A stretch of DNA of 64,000 nt. It comes from Bugulina stolonifera. Taxonomy: Eukaryota; Bryozoa; Gymnolaemata; Cheilostomatida; Bugulidae. The notes beneath the pieces are model-generated. The model ran no database searches. It worked only from the letters and a program-made list of their open reading frames with translations, and was not told where the DNA came from. Of this stretch, positions 49,201-58,929 are shown in pieces. The stretch covers positions 3,446,001 to 3,510,000 of the forward strand of contig OW285196.1 in assembly GCA_935421135.1 (NCBI GenBank). Direction: 5' to 3'. The position numbers were made by a program, and so were the translations under genes. Numbering within the stretch: the stretch's first letter is position 1; every line of letters begins with the position of its first letter.

Positions 49201-52200
49201 GGGTGCGGGAGGGGCGCAGCGCCCTCCCGCAAGGGGGGTCCGGGGGTCTCCCCCGGAAAAAAATTAGAAAATTACTCTCTAGATATGCAATTTCGGGACG
49301 TTTAAGGTGTAAAATTACTGCTCAAAATAATTGGATATTAGATATGTATAGTCAAGTAAATCAAAGTAGCACAAGACAGTTGAAATTTTTCACGCTGTGA
49401 TACATTAAACTGAGCTTTTCATAAACAGATATAGAATAAGTTTGAGCGCCGAAAAAATATAGGCTAAATTGGTTCTCTAAGTAATTATTCCTCACTACTA
49501 AAGCTTCACTAGAAATTAGACCTATATTATCTCAACTAGGCCACCTTTAGCACACTAGATCTAACATTACTAGTAATGACTAGTCTACTTAAACTACTGA
49601 CCAGGATACTATCATGATACAAAATAAAAATACAGAAACAAAAAAATTAATAAATGGATAAGTCTGCTAACACTAGCACCAAAAGATTTTGCGTTTTCAT
49701 TCTCCAGAAAAAATATTTTTCCTACACTGACAAGAATAAGAATAGAATTAATTAATTAAATAATACAATATATATTATTATCATAATTTATTATTATAAT
49801 AATAATTATTGGTGGCTACATGAGTGGGGTTTTGATATTATTATAAATAGATATTAATAAAATATAATAATAATAAATTAATATCTATATAATAATTATA
49901 TAAATATTTATATTAATTCATATAAATATTAATTTATTATTATTATATTTTCTTACTATCAAAACCCCACTCATATTATAGCCACCAAATCCAGCAATAA
50001 GCTTTGCTCACATACATGCTAACAATCTACTTGGAAGCCTATACAATGTTCATATTTTTATTGGAGGACGGAGGTTGTAAAGAAGCAGTTATAACTTAAA
50101 AAGTAGCAACAAGTTATTTGGTCTGTACGGAAAATTCCAAGTTATGTAGCTTGAGATTAAAGTAATTCATGGAGCCGGTTCGGCTTTATATTCAATATAG
50201 TCTACATATTATGCAACTGCAATTATAAGTAGCTACAAACCTTGGGCTAATCACCCTGATTGTAAATAATGATTGGCTATTTCTGGTAATCCGATAATTT
50301 GATTGTTTTGTGGAAAAGTAGCGTGTCGCATAAACTATATTCTATACTACATCCTTAGAAATACGTCATAAGAAAAACTTTACCGCGACCATAGGAGAAG
50401 ATAACTCTATGGCCGCGGGAGAATTGATACCCCTGAATTCAAAAACACCATTTTTGGGCCACTTTATTTTGAAATTTAGGGGCGGCCATGCCGCTCTGCC
50501 GCCCCTAAAGTTACGGCCCTGCATAACATACACGTACATGCACTTTAGGCTTAATTTTACATGTAATTCATATTCTTTTGTTTGACATGATTGTTGTGTC
50601 AAAGAAAAAGGATGTACATGTACATTTGTAGATGAAAATTGAGTTGAAATCCTAATCCTGCAAGCGCTGACCACATTATTTGTTTTTATATGTGTACTTC
50701 CGTAATAATTTTGCCTATTGTATTCTACCACGTATTTACATGTAATAGATGTACTGTAGATATTCACAGATATGATGGAAGAGGGTTTAATGAACGTGGT
50801 GGAGGAACTCTTAGTATGGAAGACGGAACCTTCAAGGTTCAGCTGAGGTATAATACAGATAACAGATCTGCCCATGTGCAAACGTATTTCATAGTTGTCT
50901 TATATAGGTGAAAAGTCATTATGTATGGCACTATAACAACTTGTTGGGAGGAAGAAAAATTACCACAAACAACATGTATATGCATGTATATTGCTATGTG
51001 AAGTAATACTAACAGAACACAAATTATAGCTACATGTCTAACAATTCTATCAATTGAAGAACATAGCCAGTAAGATTATATCACTGAGCTCTGAATTATT
51101 TTCTAAAGTTTTTCCCACGTATTCAACCTTATTCCGATATGACCTGAACAGCTTTTAGTTTTGGCTTAAAGTAATGTGACGCAATGTTACATAGGGTCAA
51201 AGATTAAAGTAATGTGACGCCATGTTGCAAGGGGTCAAAGATTAAAGTAATGTGACGCCATGTTACATGGGGTCAAAGATTAAAGTAATGTGACGCCATG
51301 TTACAGGGGGTCAGAGATTAAAGTAATGTGACGCCATGTTACAGGGGGTCAAAGATCAAAGTAATGTGACGCCATGTCACAGGGGGTCAAAGATTAAAGT
51401 AATGTGACGCCATGTCACAGGGGGTCAAAGATTAAAGTAACGTGACGCCATGTCACAGGGGGTCAAAGATTAAAGTAATGTGGCGCCATGTTACAGAGGG
51501 TCAAAGATCAAAGTAACGTGACCACACGTTACAGGGGGTCAAAGATCAAATTAATGTGACGCCATGTTGCAAGGGGTCAAAGATCAAAGTAACGTGACCC
51601 CATGTCACAGGGGGTCAAAGATTAAGGTAATGTGACGCCATGTTACAGGGGTCAAAGATCAAAGTAATGTGACACCATGTTACAGGCGGTCAAAAAATGA
51701 AAAACGTGGTGTAAGATATGCTCAATGCTACTGGAAAAGTCACATGGACATTGTACATGACGTGTATTTTTCAGTTGAATTATTGTATTGGTGCTTTCAA
51801 ACAGACTGTGAACTATAGCAATTTTTTTGTTAGACTATACTGTGGTTAGAGACTAGCAATTACATGTATGTGTAGACTGTATATTATAGCTAGTTTAACA
51901 CTCTATGATGTTGTTTGCTCAACAAAATTACCTAAACTTTAAACATGCTAATAGAAATTGATTGGTTTCAGCTTAAAGAATGAGCCAACCACTGGGGCGA
52001 TACATTGGTATCACAGTGCTTTGGACATGGGTCCTAACACCGTCTATGACACCATAACCATGATTCAAACAAACCCGGATGTGATGGCCATCAGTGCACG
52101 AGAATACATCTATGTTTACAACATCGAAACAGGTGCAAAAATAATTAATCAAACGGTTCTACATGTATATGTATGTATAGCTGTCGTTTATTGTAAATGG

Positions 52201-53476
52201 GACAGTGATCGATGTGTTGTAATAATATACATGTACATGGACAGAAATGTATATTGTTTATTATAGCTTTGATCCATAATAATTACATTGCATGTAATAA
52301 TATGTGACCGTTGCTGCCAATAATAGTGTATGCGGTCATCATTTTAGGAAAATTTTTTACATTGTGTGATAGAGCATCTATGCCCGGGTGTACAACTCCT
52401 TTCCTGGTAATCCTTGCCATTGATGGATGCAGGTTCATCGGGATGAACTACACACATGTTACAGAAATAAATACATGTAAGCACAATTACATAATTCTTG
52501 CCGAAAGAAGCGTTATTTCCCTCAAATCTGTATTTTTTGTCAGGCAATGTTCTTTTGCATATATAATGCATTTCTACATGTACCAACTTTACTTCACTTC
52601 ACAGTTTTGAACACTGCGAAAATTGATAAAGAAATTTTAAACAGAATGGGTAAAGTAAAAATGGCTTTTGGAAAACTTCAGCAGAAACTATGGAACAACA
52701 AGCATGTCTCCACCAGGGTGAAATGCAAAGTCTACAGAGCCGTGGTACTTTTAAGTCCTCTACATGTACATGTATATGGAGCTGAAATTTGGACAATATA
52801 CAGGACACAGGTGAAAAAACGAAATGCTTTCATGTTGAGACAGCTAATGGACATCATGAGAATTAATTGGCATGACAAAATCGTGATAGATTATCATTAA
52901 GACAATGCCAACTTGTTATGCATGGCCGACATCCTCAGAGAGAGGAACCTCAGATGGCTAGGCCATGTGCACAGGATGGACAATGACCGGCTCCGAAAAC
53001 AGCTGCTATATTCCCAGGTGACAAAAGGAAGGCCTAGATTGAGTTTAAAGGACGTTGCTAAAAGACACATGAAACACAAAGAGCTAAACCTCACTGCCTG
53101 GCAAGAAGATTAACCTTAATACCTGACAAGGAGATTAACCTTAATACCTGACAAGCAGATTAACCTTAATACCTGACAAGGAGATTAACTTTAATGCCTG
53201 GCAAGAAGATTAACCCTAAAACCTGACAAGGAGATTAACCTTAATACCTGACAAGGAGATTAACCTTAATGCCTAGCAAGAAGATTAACCTTAATACCGG
53301 GCAAGGAGATTAACCTTAATACCTGGCAAGGCATGGCAACCAATACAGCTGTATGGAAAGCTACATGTACAATAAAACCTAGACCTTGACCATAAAACAG
53401 TCCTAGTCGCATCGACTGACTACAAGAGAGAGATGCTCTACCAATGTGTTGATCAGCGTATTCAATTACTTGTTAG
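46211..53476 (+). CDS. gene B: ten-exon secreted NHL-like protein (intact)
   Basis: Exons: 46211-46271, 46748-46848, 47168-47279, 48064-48246, 48364-48509, 48870-49011, 50760-50847, 51972-52132, 52348-52476, 53457-53476. They sum to 1143 bp, 381 codons with the stop, all phases consistent. Exon 1 is a signal peptide (MELRFALVYLGVLGYLLLVS); exon 2 follows with SHYPCTGGLQ. Exons 3-4 look like propeller blades: NNSQLLIALCP, then an NHL-like blade with GDRASAKFREPWHMYQTSDG and CLREINRETGYLRTLLG. Exons 5-9 (WTRQMAEENGWTF, AKTWFFAVVDNGLFTYIF, TGAIHWYHSALDMG, AISAREYIYVYNIETGKFF, FLVILAIDGCRF) alternate short strand-like segments, fitting more blades, but I recognise no family. No transmembrane segment after the signal peptide, so probably extracellular. 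The last exon is the least certain. Confidence 0.8.
48738..48815. repeat. ~10-bp CpG-rich tandem repeat
   Basis: Repeats of ACACGCGTGA/CACACGTGAC over about 75 bp in gene B intron 5. ACGCGT and CACGTG are palindromic words, unusual in this CpG-poor window. Confidence 0.85.
49106..50520. mobile_element. hAT-like element with GC-rich core, gene B intron 6
   Basis: Inverted ends AGGGGCGTAACTTT...AAAGTTACGGCCCT, flanked by GCATAAC (8 bp if the adjoining T is counted) at 49099-49105 and 50521-50527. Next to the left end is a GC-rich block of inverted-repeat words (CGAGCGCGGAGCGCGAG, GGGCGCAGCGCCC, CCGGGGGTCTCCCCCGG). No transposase seen. Gene A lacks it; removing it leaves an intron of about 330 bp. 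Confidence 0.8.
49809..49988. repeat. 180-bp foldback element nested in the hAT-like element
   Basis: The left arm TTGGTGGCTACATGAGTGGG and the right arm (inverted, TTGGTGGCTATAATATGAGT when read on the other strand) are followed by long AT-rich complementary sequence, so most of the 180 bp can fold on itself. It is a MITE of the foldback type. Confidence 0.75.
51168..51695. repeat. 38-bp minisatellite, about 14 copies, gene B intron 7
   Basis: The unit AAAGTAATGTGACGCCATGT plus TACAGGGGGTCAAAGATT is repeated head to tail with few substitutions. Many units contain TGTGAC-GCCAT-GT(C/T)ACA, a short hairpin. Gene A intron 7 lacks the array, and the intron lengths become equal (about 600 bp) without it. 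Confidence 0.95.
52600..53113 (+). mobile_element. 5'-truncated LINE (non-LTR retrotransposon) ORF2 C-terminus
   Basis: The frame gives the typical C-terminal region of a non-LTR retrotransposon ORF2 behind the reverse transcriptase: AFGKLQQKLWNNKHVSTRVK, KVYRAVVLL, YGAEIWTIY, then NLRWLGHVHRMDNDRL and KGRPRLSLKD, ending TAWQED. An in-frame TAA at 52898-52900 breaks it. The fragment starts abruptly, as 5'-truncated LINEs do. It lies in intron 9 of gene B and is absent from gene A. Confidence 0.85.
53101..53335. repeat. 25-bp tandem array growing out of the LINE tail
   Basis: The unit GACAAGGAGATTAACCTTAA plus TACCT is repeated about nine times. Its first copy (GGCAAGAAGATTAACCTTAA) contains the LINE stop codon and last codons, so the array arose by amplification of the LINE 3' end. 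Confidence 0.88.
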
Positions 53477-54010
53477 TAAAAGTTCTGCAATTCTACCATA
53501 GCAAATTCAATGCATCCATTTACTTGTAGCTCACTTTGGATCAATCCTCAATAGTTCTGGTGACTCCCTTACAAGTTCTCCCATGACAGCTATAATTCTC
53601 ATTTCCATCTATCTCTCTCTAAGTTAAACTTTTCTTTCATCTCTGCCACATACATCGCAGTCCTGTGAAAAGTCACAAGAATCATGAATTAAGTAATTCA
53701 CATCTGATATGCTGTGACTTTGCCTGGTAATGCTTGAAATATGCTCTCTTATTAAATTGTTTATGGGTTTAGTATTGAAAGCAGCAAGACCGATGTTACT
53801 GTAATCCAATGATAGTTCTGTTTCTCATGGACCATTTGCTAAAACCCACATTGAGCGATTAATCATAAAGATTAATTTGACTTTAACATGATAATTTCAT
53901 AGGAAATTACAATTACAACCATTGTCATGCTGTGGCATGTGTAAGGTCAAAGGTCATTTGCAGATGGATGCCAGAACCTCTCAAATACATTCTACTGATA
54001 GCTTTCTGTA
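53477..54010. other. downstream part of duplication unit B
   Basis: 53520-53820 matches 41310-41600 of unit A. No conserved reading frame. It ends at the Ty3/gypsy insertion point. Confidence 0.65.
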
Positions 54011-54015
54011 TTCCA

Positions 54016-54346
54016 TGTAGTCTTCCTGAACAGCACAGTTGCAGTAAGGAAAGATATAATGATAAATACGCAGTACCAAACTGCTCCACGATGGCTCTCC
54101 AACCTCCCCTTAGCCACCACCTACGCCACCTACAATGTACGTGTTGGCTACCAGAGCGCGACACAACTAGCACAAACAGATAATAAGAATTGAATAACGT
54201 GAGAACAGACAAAACGAGACTTCCACTCCGCACAAATACGTTTGTGCAACTGACCGCAGCCCACTCGCTGCTGTCACAATCCATGCGCATGCGTCTCGAT
54301 CACCGCGTGACCACAGATCACCACGTGACCATTCGAAGACCTCACA
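54016..54346 (-). repeat. 3' LTR of the Ty3/gypsy-type element
   Basis: 331 bp, TGTAG...TCACA on the plus strand, matching the right LTR apart from small indels and substitutions. Flanked outside by the 5-bp target repeat TTCCA (54011-54015). Two ACGTGACC/GCGTGACC words lie near 54300-54330. Confidence 0.93.
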
Positions 54347-54356
54347 TCTCCCCCAG
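54347..54356 (-). other. polypurine tract of the LTR element
   Basis: On the minus strand CTGGGGGAGA directly precedes the 3' LTR, the expected place of the plus-strand primer tract. Confidence 0.7.
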
Positions 54357-54393
54357 CTTCTCAAGAAGCTCACCACACGACGTTAGCTACTGG

Positions 54394-57300
54394 CTAAGCA
54401 ACATAATCGTCCAAGTGCGCAGGACGCCGTCGCGCCCGCTGCGAACGCCTTACTTGAACAGGCGCCACTTCGGCCTCCTGAACAGGGGATTCAACGGTGT
54501 CCTCCTGCTGTGCCCCCTCGACACTGTCACCTGCTCTGTGAGGCGACACTGGCCTAGCAACTGGATAAAGATAGACAATGTCTGCTTCTGTAGCATCCTG
54601 ACATGTTGGCTGCGGCATCAAGTCACTGGAATGATCCTGGTCAGATACAGCCCAGTCATCTGTGACTGTGCACTGGTTGTCGGCCATTGATCCCAGATGA
54701 TGGCCCCGTCGGCGCTTTCTGATGTCTCGCACATGCCGTGGTATGCCATTTACACACACTGTATGCCACGACACGACACTCGTAACTTTACCGAGTGCCG
54801 CTGTTTAGTGCACGAGGGCGGGTTAGGCTTGACCCGCACCTCATCTCCAGTAAAAAAACTGCATCCAGTGCCTTCATCAGACTTCTGTATGCTGACATCA
54901 AAAGGTACTCGCCAGCGGTACCTGAGGAGCACACGGGAAAGAACAGAGTTGGCTTCCCTCTCTTTTCGAGGCATTACGTTATACCAAAAAGTAGCCTCCT
55001 CAGGTGAAATCTTACCTTGCTCCGCAATCCTCTTGATTGTCCTGTGGTTTCTTTCCACGATTCCATTGCCACTCGAGGCGTACGCGGCTTGGAATCGCAG
55101 GGAAATACCCCACTTGTCAGCGAACTGTTCTACAGCCACTGACCGGAACGCAGTCGAGTTGTCCACCAACAACTCATCCCACGGCCCGCGCTCAATTACC
55201 ACATTTCGCGATTGAGCAACAATCTGTGTTGCCGACTCATTCGGCAACCGTTTCCAGATAGCAAAACGTGACGGACCACAGTCCACAATAGAGAGAAACA
55301 CCTGGTGTCCATAGTGGGTTATGTCAGCTGCAACCCGACACCAATTGTTCTCTGCAGCTAGGTTTCCACAAGGCACCATGCTCTCACTTCGCATGGCCGG
55401 GTCGATGCACTGACAAGCCTCACAGCTCATCAGCTCCCGACGCACTTGCTCGCGAGACAGATCGCCACGAATCTGTCGGGCAAGATACAGGGTCCTATCA
55501 ACACCCAAGTGATGCAGCAGGTGTGCAGCCCAAACTGCATCCTTGGGGTCTTGCCCAGTGTGTATAACAGCAGCTACCTCTGCCGATGAACCGCTCGGTT
55601 CACGATGTTATAGCCAGCGCTTCGGGACCCTGGTCATGCGATCAGCTTTATTTTCTACCGTAGGTACAAGCCGTGCCGCCACATTTAGGCCATACTCGGC
55701 GATTGTCTCACGAACCGCCACCAATCGACATTTAACCAACATCTCAGCGGCACCTTTAGTGCGCACCCGGCTGCGCTTGTCAATAGCATTTGCCATCCAA
55801 TTGACAACAGTCATCGAATCAACAGCTAAGGTGAAGACCTTAAATCCCCACACGATAGCCAAATTGATCCCTCTAACCACAGCTTCCAGCTCAGCAACAT
55901 TGATATGCATGCAATCAGACTCCTTTCGGAGCCATGACGCATCCTCCACAATGTTGTCATTAACCTCCAGGGCCACACCCATGGCAAGAAAGCTAGCATC
56001 TGTCCCCACTGTGACAGAACCACCGGGGTTCACCATCCAGGAGCCCTTGACAGGGTCCTCCCGTCTAGCCCGGGCTAGTAGTTTTACTGCTAGGGTGCGA
56101 ACATCAGGCTCAACCTGCTCGTTCCAAGGACCACTGCACCCCAGGCACTTCAAAAAACTACAGTGGAGACGTAGCCACCCGGCAACCGGGTAATGTCCCA
56201 CTAGTCGGCCACACAAGGAAAACAGCTCCCTTTTGGTTAATTAACCCGGGTCAAGACTCACTTCGGTGAGAGCTGTTCCTCTCGACATCTCCAGACATCC
56301 ACTAGAACCCCGTCGCAGCGCGACTCCCAACAGACGGCCCCCATCAAGGCTCTCTGGCTCCTTTGTCACAAGTTCATACATCTCTAGGTGGAATCGCACC
56401 TTTTCAACACTGACCACAGATTCTTGAACCACTATATCATCAGTATAGTGATCAGTCCCACGGCGAACAGATTCCTCCAACGAGAGAACCTTGCTAAGGA
56501 TCGATGTCATGATATTTGGTGCACAGGACAGGCCAAAACCTAGCCTGGTCAGGGCATAATTCACACCCTTATACCTAACTACCTGATACTTCCAGAGATC
56601 CTCAGCGACATGTATCTACAAGTATGCCGACTTTAGATCAACAACTCTGAGCTCCCCTTGCAGCTGTTGCCATTTCCTCAGTATGTCCCCACAAACAGCA
56701 ACTATGTCATCGCCTGTATGACACTCAACATAGTTATTCAGTTCACAGTAATCTATGACTGGACGAACCTTGTCCTTTGTTGGTTGAAACACCGCCCGTA
56801 ATGGAGTGATACCTGTGACTGGCCCATCCCACCGTTTCAACCAACCCTTCGAGATCCAGCTCTCGAGTTCGGCGCAATAACGCTCACGGAAATGTGGCGC
56901 CTGAGCACACTTGTACTCAGAGACACGTGACTGAAGCTTCTTGGGAGATTCTCCAGACCACCGCCAGCTGACTGTCCATTGACCATTTGCAAAGGTGGCA
57001 TAGAAGTCGGGGTCCTTAACCCTCAGAGACTTATTAGTGTCGCTACAACGACTGCCGGCTGCTCCACAAGACAATGACGTATGGTCACTCCGCTGATCAG
57101 GAATCCTGCAGCAAGTACCCGAGGGAGACTTTCCCCAGCAAACCGAGTACTTCGGGTCAGAGCCTCTCTGCACAGTGACTCCACCCATGTGATCAATCAC
57201 ATCTCCGCCGAGTAGGCAATCAACTCCCAGATTGCCCAACTCATTCATCACTGGCGCAGAGACATCAAAACAGTGCCCGTGCAATCCAATGATAACCCGA

Positions 57301-57545
57301 TAACAATCCCTTACGTTAGAGGCCTTGCCATCAGCCGTAAACAAAGGCCGACTCTGCCTTAGGGCCTTTCCCACCACCACCCGCGGACTGACCAGAGTCC
57401 GCTCGCTTCCAGTGTCAACCAGACACGAGAAAAAACGACCGTTCAGAACGGCCTGAATGACTGGCATTCGACTACGTGTTGTAGCCTTACCAGTGGCCCC
57501 CGACAGCGCCAGGCTATCCCGCGGTACGCATGCACCGCTCAGCAC
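54394..57545 (-). pseudogene. pol (protease-RT-RNase H-integrase), broken
   Basis: One minus-strand frame runs from 57545 to 54750 with internal stops at 56616, 56241 and about 55608; the C-terminal part (54774-54394, ending RRSQRARRRPAHLDDYVA) is in another frame, so a frameshift lies near 54750-54775. Domains: aspartic protease with DTGSERTL at about 57400-57416; reverse transcriptase with a YTDD active site at about 56436-56447; RNase H with GTDASF, an AELEA acid and AVDS; integrase with a CEAC zinc-binding pair and a DD(35)E triad whose acids lie at about 55325, 55163 and 55055 (54 residues, then 35, between them). Together these are the enzymes of reverse transcription and integration; in this copy none can be made as one polyprotein. 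Confidence 0.9.
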
Positions 57546-58473
57546 TTCACTCGTTGTTGAGGAGCGAGGTGCTTGGCGATTAACGCCTGGTTGCTGGTGT
57601 CCATGGCGAAGGATGCGGCGCCCCGAGTTGCATCCTCCCCTTGAAAACCCGACTGGCTATCCTCCAGTCCTGCAGCCGCTGCAGGCGGCTTTGGTGCAGG
57701 ACACTCCTGCACCCAGTGATTGGTGCTGCCGCACCAAAAACACCCTGCCCTCTTACCAGAAAAGCGATTCAAAGGCTGCTTACCAGAGAAGACCCGCCTA
57801 CTCACGGTACACTCCTTCACCCGGTGTGGACCTCCACAGAGGAAGCAACTGGCAGTGCTCCCCGTCTGCTTACCCAAAGCAGTAGCAGCAGCAGTGACAG
57901 ACGGCTGTGCTGATCCAGCACGCCCTCCCATTGCCCTCCTTGATGCGAGCTTCCCTCTCACCTGGGACAACAGCGTCCCAAACTCGACGGTGTACGCAGC
58001 TTCGTGCGTCACCGCCCACTCATAGACTGAGGCTGGGAGCCCTTCCATGAACTTAATCCGAAAACTAAGGTTTGTAGAGGACAGCCCCAGTCCACCAGCA
58101 TACCTCTCCAGCCTGTCAAGGTACACGTCAATCGACTCTTACTCCGGGAGTTGGAGGTTGGCAAACTGACGCCAAGCCTCCTGCCGAGGCATGGCGTACT
58201 CTGCTGTTAACACAGCCTTCACGGCGTCCCAATTAGATGCCTCGTGTACCATCATCCGTCCGTACACTCGAGCAGCATTGCCCCCAGCATGTACGCTAGC
58301 AGGTCGGTTGGAGACACTTGCTCCAACCCACAATACCTCTCGTACTCACGCAGCCACGCTGCCACGTCTACTGACCCATCGCCAGTAAACTGAGACACTT
58401 GTCTCCTGATCCGGTCCAAAATCGGACCACGTACCTGGTTGAGCACACTGACAAGCATACCAGCATCCACCAA
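57539..58473 (-). pseudogene. gag (capsid-nucleocapsid), broken
   Basis: Two pieces: 58473-58252 (LDRIRRQVSQFTGDGSVDVA, AAWLREYERYCGLEQ) and 58333-57539 in a second frame, itself stopped by TAA at 58139-58141 before YLDRLERYAGGLGLS. The nucleocapsid part has two zinc knuckles: CFLCGGPHRVKEC (C-X2-C-X3-H-X4-C, one residue short of the usual spacing) and CFWCGSTNHWVQEC (regular C-X2-C-X4-H-X4-C). Gag binds and packages element RNA. The start of pol overlaps its 3' end by a few bases in another frame, as is common for frameshift-expressed pol. Confidence 0.85.
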
Positions 58474-58616
58474 CAGAGTGGCAGATTCCCTCTATGGCTG
58501 GCTTGACGACTCACCAGAAGTCTCAGCTTTTAAGCCAGGCTTACTCATTTTTAACAAAATGAAAGCAAAACAAAATGCATTAAGGTAATTAAATAAGAAA
58601 AAGTGCCGAAATAGCT

Positions 58617-58924
58617 TGTAGTCTTACTGAACAGCACAGTTACAGTAAGGAAAGATAAATACACAGTACCAAACTGCTCCACGGTGGCTCTCCAACCTCC
58701 CCTTAGCCACCACCTACGCCACCTACGTGTTGGCTACCAGAGCACGACACAATTAGCACATACAGATAATAAGAATTGAATAACGTGAGCACAGACAAAA
58801 CGAGACTTCCACTCCGCACAAATATGTTTGTGAAACTGACCGCAGCCCACTCGCTGCTGTCCCAATCGAGGCGCATGCGTCTCGATCACCACGTGACCAC
58901 AGATCACCATTCGAAGACCTCACA
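58617..58924 (-). repeat. 5' LTR of the Ty3/gypsy-type element
   Basis: 308 bp, same TGTAG...TCACA ends as the left LTR, shorter by deletion of small blocks (for example one of the two CACGTGACC-type words). Followed by the target repeat TTCCA at 58925-58929. The sequence just inside it (reading AGCTATTTCGGCAC on the minus strand) is the place for a primer site but does not show the usual TGG start. Confidence 0.9.
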
Positions 58925-58929
58925 TTCCA

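Larger units (their letters stand above)
54016..58924 (-). mobile_element. Ty3/gypsy-type LTR retrotransposon (decayed), complete
   Basis: A 4.9-kb element on the minus strand: two LTRs, gag with zinc knuckles, then pol in the order protease, reverse transcriptase, RNase H, integrase, which is the Ty3/gypsy order. The TSD is TTCCA (54011-54015 and 58925-58929). The empty target survives in unit A near 42645-42660 (CCGTATTGCAATCACAAG against CTGTATTCCA...ATCACAAG here). Several stops and frameshifts make it inactive. LTR divergence is visible but low, so the insertion post-dates the A/B duplication. Confidence 0.93.

Noticed and set aside
51168..51695. CRISPR-like array
   Set aside because: Units are contiguous with no unique spacers, in an animal intron; it is a minisatellite.
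54190..58388. Long plus-strand open frames opposite gag/pol
   Set aside because: Shadows of the minus-strand coding sequence; no recognisable domains.
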